This document shows, piece after piece, positions 6,195-8,929 of a stretch of 8,929 bases of DNA. The first letter of the stretch is position 1. Each line of letters opens with the position of its first letter. Source of the stretch: Verrucomicrobiota bacterium (GTDB lineage Bacteria > Verrucomicrobiota > Verrucomicrobiia > Limisphaerales > UBA1096); assembly GCA_015658765.1 (NCBI GenBank), contig DQOE01000432.1, positions 1 through 8,929 on the forward strand, in the 5' to 3' direction. Both the position numbers and the translations under genes were made by a program. The notes below the pieces were generated by a model, which did not search any database, had not been told where the DNA came from, and saw only the letters and a list, made by a program, of their open reading frames with translations.

Positions 6195-8633
6195 ATGAGA
6201 ATTGGATTGGCATTGGTGCTGATTTTCCCGCTTGCGACGTGGGGCGGGCATTGGTCGTTGAAGCCGGTGCGGAGGCCGGTTCCCCCGGCGCTTGGCCAGG
6301 CGCAGCGACCAGCGAACGCCGTCGATTCATTTGTGTTCGCCAAGCTTGCCAAGGGGGGCCTTGCCCCGTCCCGCCTGGCCGGGCGGCCGGTGCTCATCCG
6401 CCGGCTCCACCTCGTCATGCTGGGGATGCACCCCTCGCCCGGGGAGGTTGCGGCATTTGTGAACGATCCGCAGCCGGACGCCTGGGAGCGGTTGGTTGAT
6501 CGCGTGCTGGACGATCCCCGGCTCGGCGAACGCTGGGCGCAGCATTGGCTCGATGTCATTCGCTACGCCGAGACGCACGGATTCGAGACCAACCAGGAGC
6601 GACCGAACGCCTGGCCGTTCCGCGACTGGGTGGTGGACGCCCTCAATCACGACCTGCCGTACGACCAGTTCGTGCGCGGGCAACTGGCCGGCGACGCCCT
6701 TGGCAGCGGCACCGGCACCGGCTTTCTCGTCGCGGGGCCGTACGATCTCGTCAAGAGCCAGGACATCAACCTCACGCTGATGCAGCGGCAGAATGAACTC
6801 GACGGCATGATCAACACCACCGGCACCACGTTCCTCGGGCTGACGCTGGGGTGCGCGCGTTGTCACGATCACAAGTTCGACCCGGTGACCCAGCGCGACT
6901 ACTACTCGCTGCAGGCCATCTTCGCCGGGGTGAACCACGCGGAACGGATGATCGACCAAAAACGCGATCCCGCTCTCGCGATGGAACAGGCTGCCTTGGA
7001 GAGTCGGGTTGACTCGGCAAAAAAAGAGCTGACGCTGCTCGAGGCGGGGATTCCGCGTTTCAAGCCGCCGGTGAACGCGCGGGGCAATGAGGAAATTTTC
7101 GAGCCGGTGCCGGCCCGGTTTATCCGCTTCAACATCGCACGCGCCAACCGAGCCGAGCCGTGCGTTGATGAACTCGAGATTTTCGCGGAGGGCAAAAATG
7201 TCGCGTTGGCCAGCGCCGGGGCCAGGGCAACTGCCTCCGGCGTGTACCTCGACGGCGGCAACCCGATCCACCAACTCGCGCTTGTCAACGACGGCCGGTA
7301 CGGGAACTCGCGGAGCTGGATCGCAAACAGCAGCACCAACGCCTGGGTGCAAATCGAGTTGGCCAAACCGGCGACCATCGGCCGCATCAAATGGGCGCGC
7401 GACCGCGAAGGCCGCTACAACGATCGGCTGGCCGTCGAGTACACATTTGAAGTCGCGACGGAGCCCGGCCAATGGCGGACCGTTGCCAACTCCGCCGACA
7501 GGCCGCCGACCGGCGACGGGACACAAACCAAGCTCGAGTATTTGTTGGCCCACCTGAAAGGCGAGGAGGCAACAAAAGTCAGGCAGTTGGCCAAGCGCCT
7601 GGCCGGTGACGAGCAGCGCCTGGGCGAAATCCATGCCGCGATGCGGCGCACGGTTTACGCAGGCACCTTCCGCCAGCCAGAGGTGACCCATGTGCTGCAC
7701 CGTGGCGACCCGTTGGCCAAGCGGGCCGAAGTCGGGCCGGACGGCATCGGTGCGCTTGGCGGTGCGCTTGGCCTGGCCCCCAACGCGCCCGAGCAGCAGC
7801 GGCGACTCAAGCTGGCGCAATGGATCACGACCCCGGACAACCCGCTCACGGCGCGGGTGATCGTCAACCGGCTTTGGAAGCACCACTTCGGCACCGGCCT
7901 CGCCGCGACACTCAACGATCTCGGCGTGAACGGAGTCCGCCCCACGCACCCGGAACTGCTCGACTGGCTGGCGGCGGAACTGGTCTCGTCCGGCTGGTCG
8001 CTCAAGCGGATTCACCGGCTGATCCTGACCTCCCGCGCCTGGCGGCAATCGAGCCAGCCGCGCAAAGAGGCGCTCGCCGTCGATGGCGGCAGCCGGTTTC
8101 TGTGGCGCTTCCCGCCGCGCCGACTCGAGGCCGAGGTGATTCGCGACAACATTCTGCTGGCCACCGGCACGCTGGATTCGCGAATGGGCGGCCCGGGCTT
8201 TAGCGGCTTCCGGGTCGAGGCGGAAAATGTCCGCCACTATCACCCCAAGGAAAGCTACGGCCCGGCCGACTGGCGGCGAATGCTTTACATGACAAAAGTG
8301 CGGCAGGAACGGGAGCCGACATTCGGCGTGTTCGACTGCCCGGACTTCAACCAGACCGTGCCCAGTCGCAGCCGCTCGACCACCCCGCTGCAGTCACTGA
8401 GCCTGCTCAACAGCCCGTTCGTGCTGCAACAGGCCGGCTTGTTGGCCAAACGGCTCCGGCACGAGTCGGGCGCAGACAGCCGCGCTCAAGTGGCACGCGC
8501 CTGCCAACTCGCGCTTGGCCGCGAACCCACCCGCGAGGAGCTCGCCGACGCAAGCGGGCTGGTTGCCGAACACACGCTGGAAGCCTTCTGCCGCGCCCTG
8601 TTCAACGCCAACGAGTTCCTGTTCCTGCCCTGA
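6195..8633 (+). CDS. PSD1-type protein: DUF1549 - discoidin-like insert - DUF1553
   Basis: An 812-residue exported protein, the usual partner of DUF1501; the molecular function of this pair is not established. Residues 1-16 form a signal peptide (RIGLALVLIFPLATW). DUF1549 spans about 42-250: DSFVFAKLAKGGL, RRLHLVMLGMHPS, RWAQHWLDVIRYAETHGFE, PYDQFVRGQLAGD, and GCARCHDHKFDPV with a CXXCH at 220-224 that could bind haem. A separate beta-rich region at about 300-435 (PARFIRFNIARA, DELEIFAEG, WVQIELAKPATIGRIKW) resembles the F5/8 type C (discoidin) carbohydrate-binding fold. DUF1553 fills about 545-790 (NPLTARVIVNRLWKHHFG, RPTHPELLDWLA, FPPRRLEAEVIRDNIL, SRSTTPLQSLSLLNSPFV). An N-terminal planctomycete cytochrome domain, found in many relatives, is absent. 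ATG at 6195 follows the DUF1501 stop by 9 bases. Confidence 0.92.
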   Translation: MRIGLALVLIFPLATWGGHWSLKPVRRPVPPALGQAQRPANAVDSFVFAKLAKGGLAPSRLAGRPVLIRRLHLVMLGMHPSPGEVAAFVNDPQPDAWERLVDRVLDDPRLGERWAQHWLDVIRYAETHGFETNQERPNAWPFRDWVVDALNHDLPYDQFVRGQLAGDALGSGTGTGFLVAGPYDLVKSQDINLTLMQRQNELDGMINTTGTTFLGLTLGCARCHDHKFDPVTQRDYYSLQAIFAGVNHAERMIDQKRDPALAMEQAALESRVDSAKKELTLLEAGIPRFKPPVNARGNEEIFEPVPARFIRFNIARANRAEPCVDELEIFAEGKNVALASAGARATASGVYLDGGNPIHQLALVNDGRYGNSRSWIANSSTNAWVQIELAKPATIGRIKWARDREGRYNDRLAVEYTFEVATEPGQWRTVANSADRPPTGDGTQTKLEYLLAHLKGEEATKVRQLAKRLAGDEQRLGEIHAAMRRTVYAGTFRQPEVTHVLHRGDPLAKRAEVGPDGIGALGGALGLAPNAPEQQRRLKLAQWITTPDNPLTARVIVNRLWKHHFGTGLAATLNDLGVNGVRPTHPELLDWLAAELVSSGWSLKRIHRLILTSRAWRQSSQPRKEALAVDGGSRFLWRFPPRRLEAEVIRDNILLATGTLDSRMGGPGFSGFRVEAENVRHYHPKESYGPADWRRMLYMTKVRQEREPTFGVFDCPDFNQTVPSRSRSTTPLQSLSLLNSPFVLQQAGLLAKRLRHESGADSRAQVARACQLALGREPTREELADASGLVAEHTLEAFCRALFNANEFLFLP

Positions 8634-8635
8634 AA

Positions 8636-8652
8636 CAGGCGAGCCTGGTTTT
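8636..8652 (+). terminator. Weak candidate Rho-independent terminator after PSD1
   Basis: Three bases after the PSD1 stop, CAGGC (8636-8640) and GCCTG (8643-8647) can pair as a short stem, realistically four base pairs around a CGAG loop. GTTTT follows. The stem is short and the T run is only four long, so read-through is likely if it works at all. The remaining intergenic DNA to 8770 holds one CTTGGCCAAG at 8714-8723 and nothing else I can assign. Confidence 0.3.
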
Positions 8653-8761
8653 AGCGCTCTCCATGTAACGCGGCAGCGGCCGATTGTCGGGAAGCCCTGT
8701 GGAATCACAGCCACTTGGCCAAGCTTTTGACCTACTCATCAAATCCGGCTTGAAGTTGAAC

Positions 8762-8770
8762 AGGAGGAGG
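8762..8770 (+). promoter_or_regulatory. Shine-Dalgarno-like AGGAGGAGG before the last gene
   Basis: AGGAGGAGG directly abuts ATG at 8771, so the first AGGAGG core is only 3 bases from the start, closer than usual. It is the best ribosome-binding signal in the window; the other genes show none this strong. In-frame TTG codons at 8750 and 8756 would turn the same bases into arginine codons. Confidence 0.5.
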
Positions 8771-8929
8771 ATGAGTCTTCCGCCCGTGATTCTGAAATTT
8801 CAATTCGCATATCTAACCTGCCGGACAGCATTCCTGCTTGCCCCCTTGCTTGCCGCCCCGGCCCTTGGCCAGGAGGCGTCGAACATTGATTCCTTCGAGG
8901 CAGCAACGGTTTCACTTGGGTTCCCATCA
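8771..8929 (+). CDS. Secreted protein of unknown function, N-terminal part (3' end outside window)
   Basis: The frame is open from ATG 8771 to the window edge and gives 53 residues starting MSLPPVILKFQFAYLTCR. A signal peptide is evident: hydrophobic TAFLLAPLLAAPALG at about 19-33, with likely cleavage after ALG before QEASNIDSFEAA. The mature part is too short to assign a family. The start is supported by an AGGAGGAGG tract just before it. TTG at 8750 would give MKLNRRRM at the front, a plausible basic n-region, so the start is not certain. It lies 137 bases after PSD1 on the same strand, possibly in the same transcript or just behind its terminator. Confidence 0.65.
   Translation, partial: MSLPPVILKFQFAYLTCRTAFLLAPLLAAPALGQEASNIDSFEAATVSLGFPS

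Noticed and set aside
4725..6251. 508-codon open frame on the minus strand opposite DUF1501
   Set aside because: It mirrors the whole DUF1501 gene and shows no motif of its own; long antisense frames are common at this GC content.
6327..8243. 638-codon open frame on the minus strand opposite PSD1
   Set aside because: Its length is striking, but the sense frame has unmistakable DUF1549 and DUF1553 motifs and the antisense translation resembles no family I know.

Overview
The window looks like chromosomal DNA from a GC-rich Verrucomicrobiota bacterium, most likely of the Pedosphaera/Limisphaerales type. Three things suggest this: a pseudopilin of the [20 protein letters not shown] kind with an H-X9-DG tail, a DUF1501 plus DUF1549/DUF1553 (PSD1) gene pair, and a DUF5060/DUF4038 glycoside hydrolase. 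These families are typical of the Planctomycetota-Verrucomicrobiota-Lentisphaerota group. The placement comes from protein flavour alone, since no rRNA or other marker gene is present.

Layout. Positions 1-630 (+) hold the 3' part of thiH (2-iminoacetate synthase, thiamine thiazole synthesis). It converges on, and overlaps by 17 bases, a minus-strand pair: a secreted DUF4038-type glycoside hydrolase (3679 to 1979) followed after 3 bases by tilS (1975 to 614), the tRNA-Ile lysidine synthetase. A 180-base divergent region (3680-3859) separates this pair from a plus-strand group: a pseudopilin (3860-4693), a Tat-type DUF1501 protein (4713-6185) and a PSD1 protein with a CXXCH motif and a discoidin-like insert (6195-8633). 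A weak hairpin follows. The window ends in the first 53 codons of another secreted protein (8771 onward).

How the genes may work together. DUF1501 and PSD1 are a recurrent exported pair whose biochemical role is not established. The neighbouring glycoside hydrolase and the discoidin-like insert suggest, by inference only, polysaccharide binding or breakdown outside the cytoplasm. thiH and tilS are housekeeping genes with no obvious functional link to the rest.

Two signals are not explained by ordinary gene annotation. First, a 54-base direct repeat with 53/54 identity brackets the pseudopilin gene. The downstream copy is the start of the DUF1501 gene. The upstream copy is the same 17 codons cut off by a stop, so the AT-richer pseudopilin gene seems to sit inside a split or duplicated DUF1501 5' end. 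Second, the palindrome TTGGCCAA (often CTTGGCCAAG) occurs 12 times where about 0.1 would be expected by chance. It lies in coding and intergenic DNA alike, which resembles the HIP1 palindrome of cyanobacteria.
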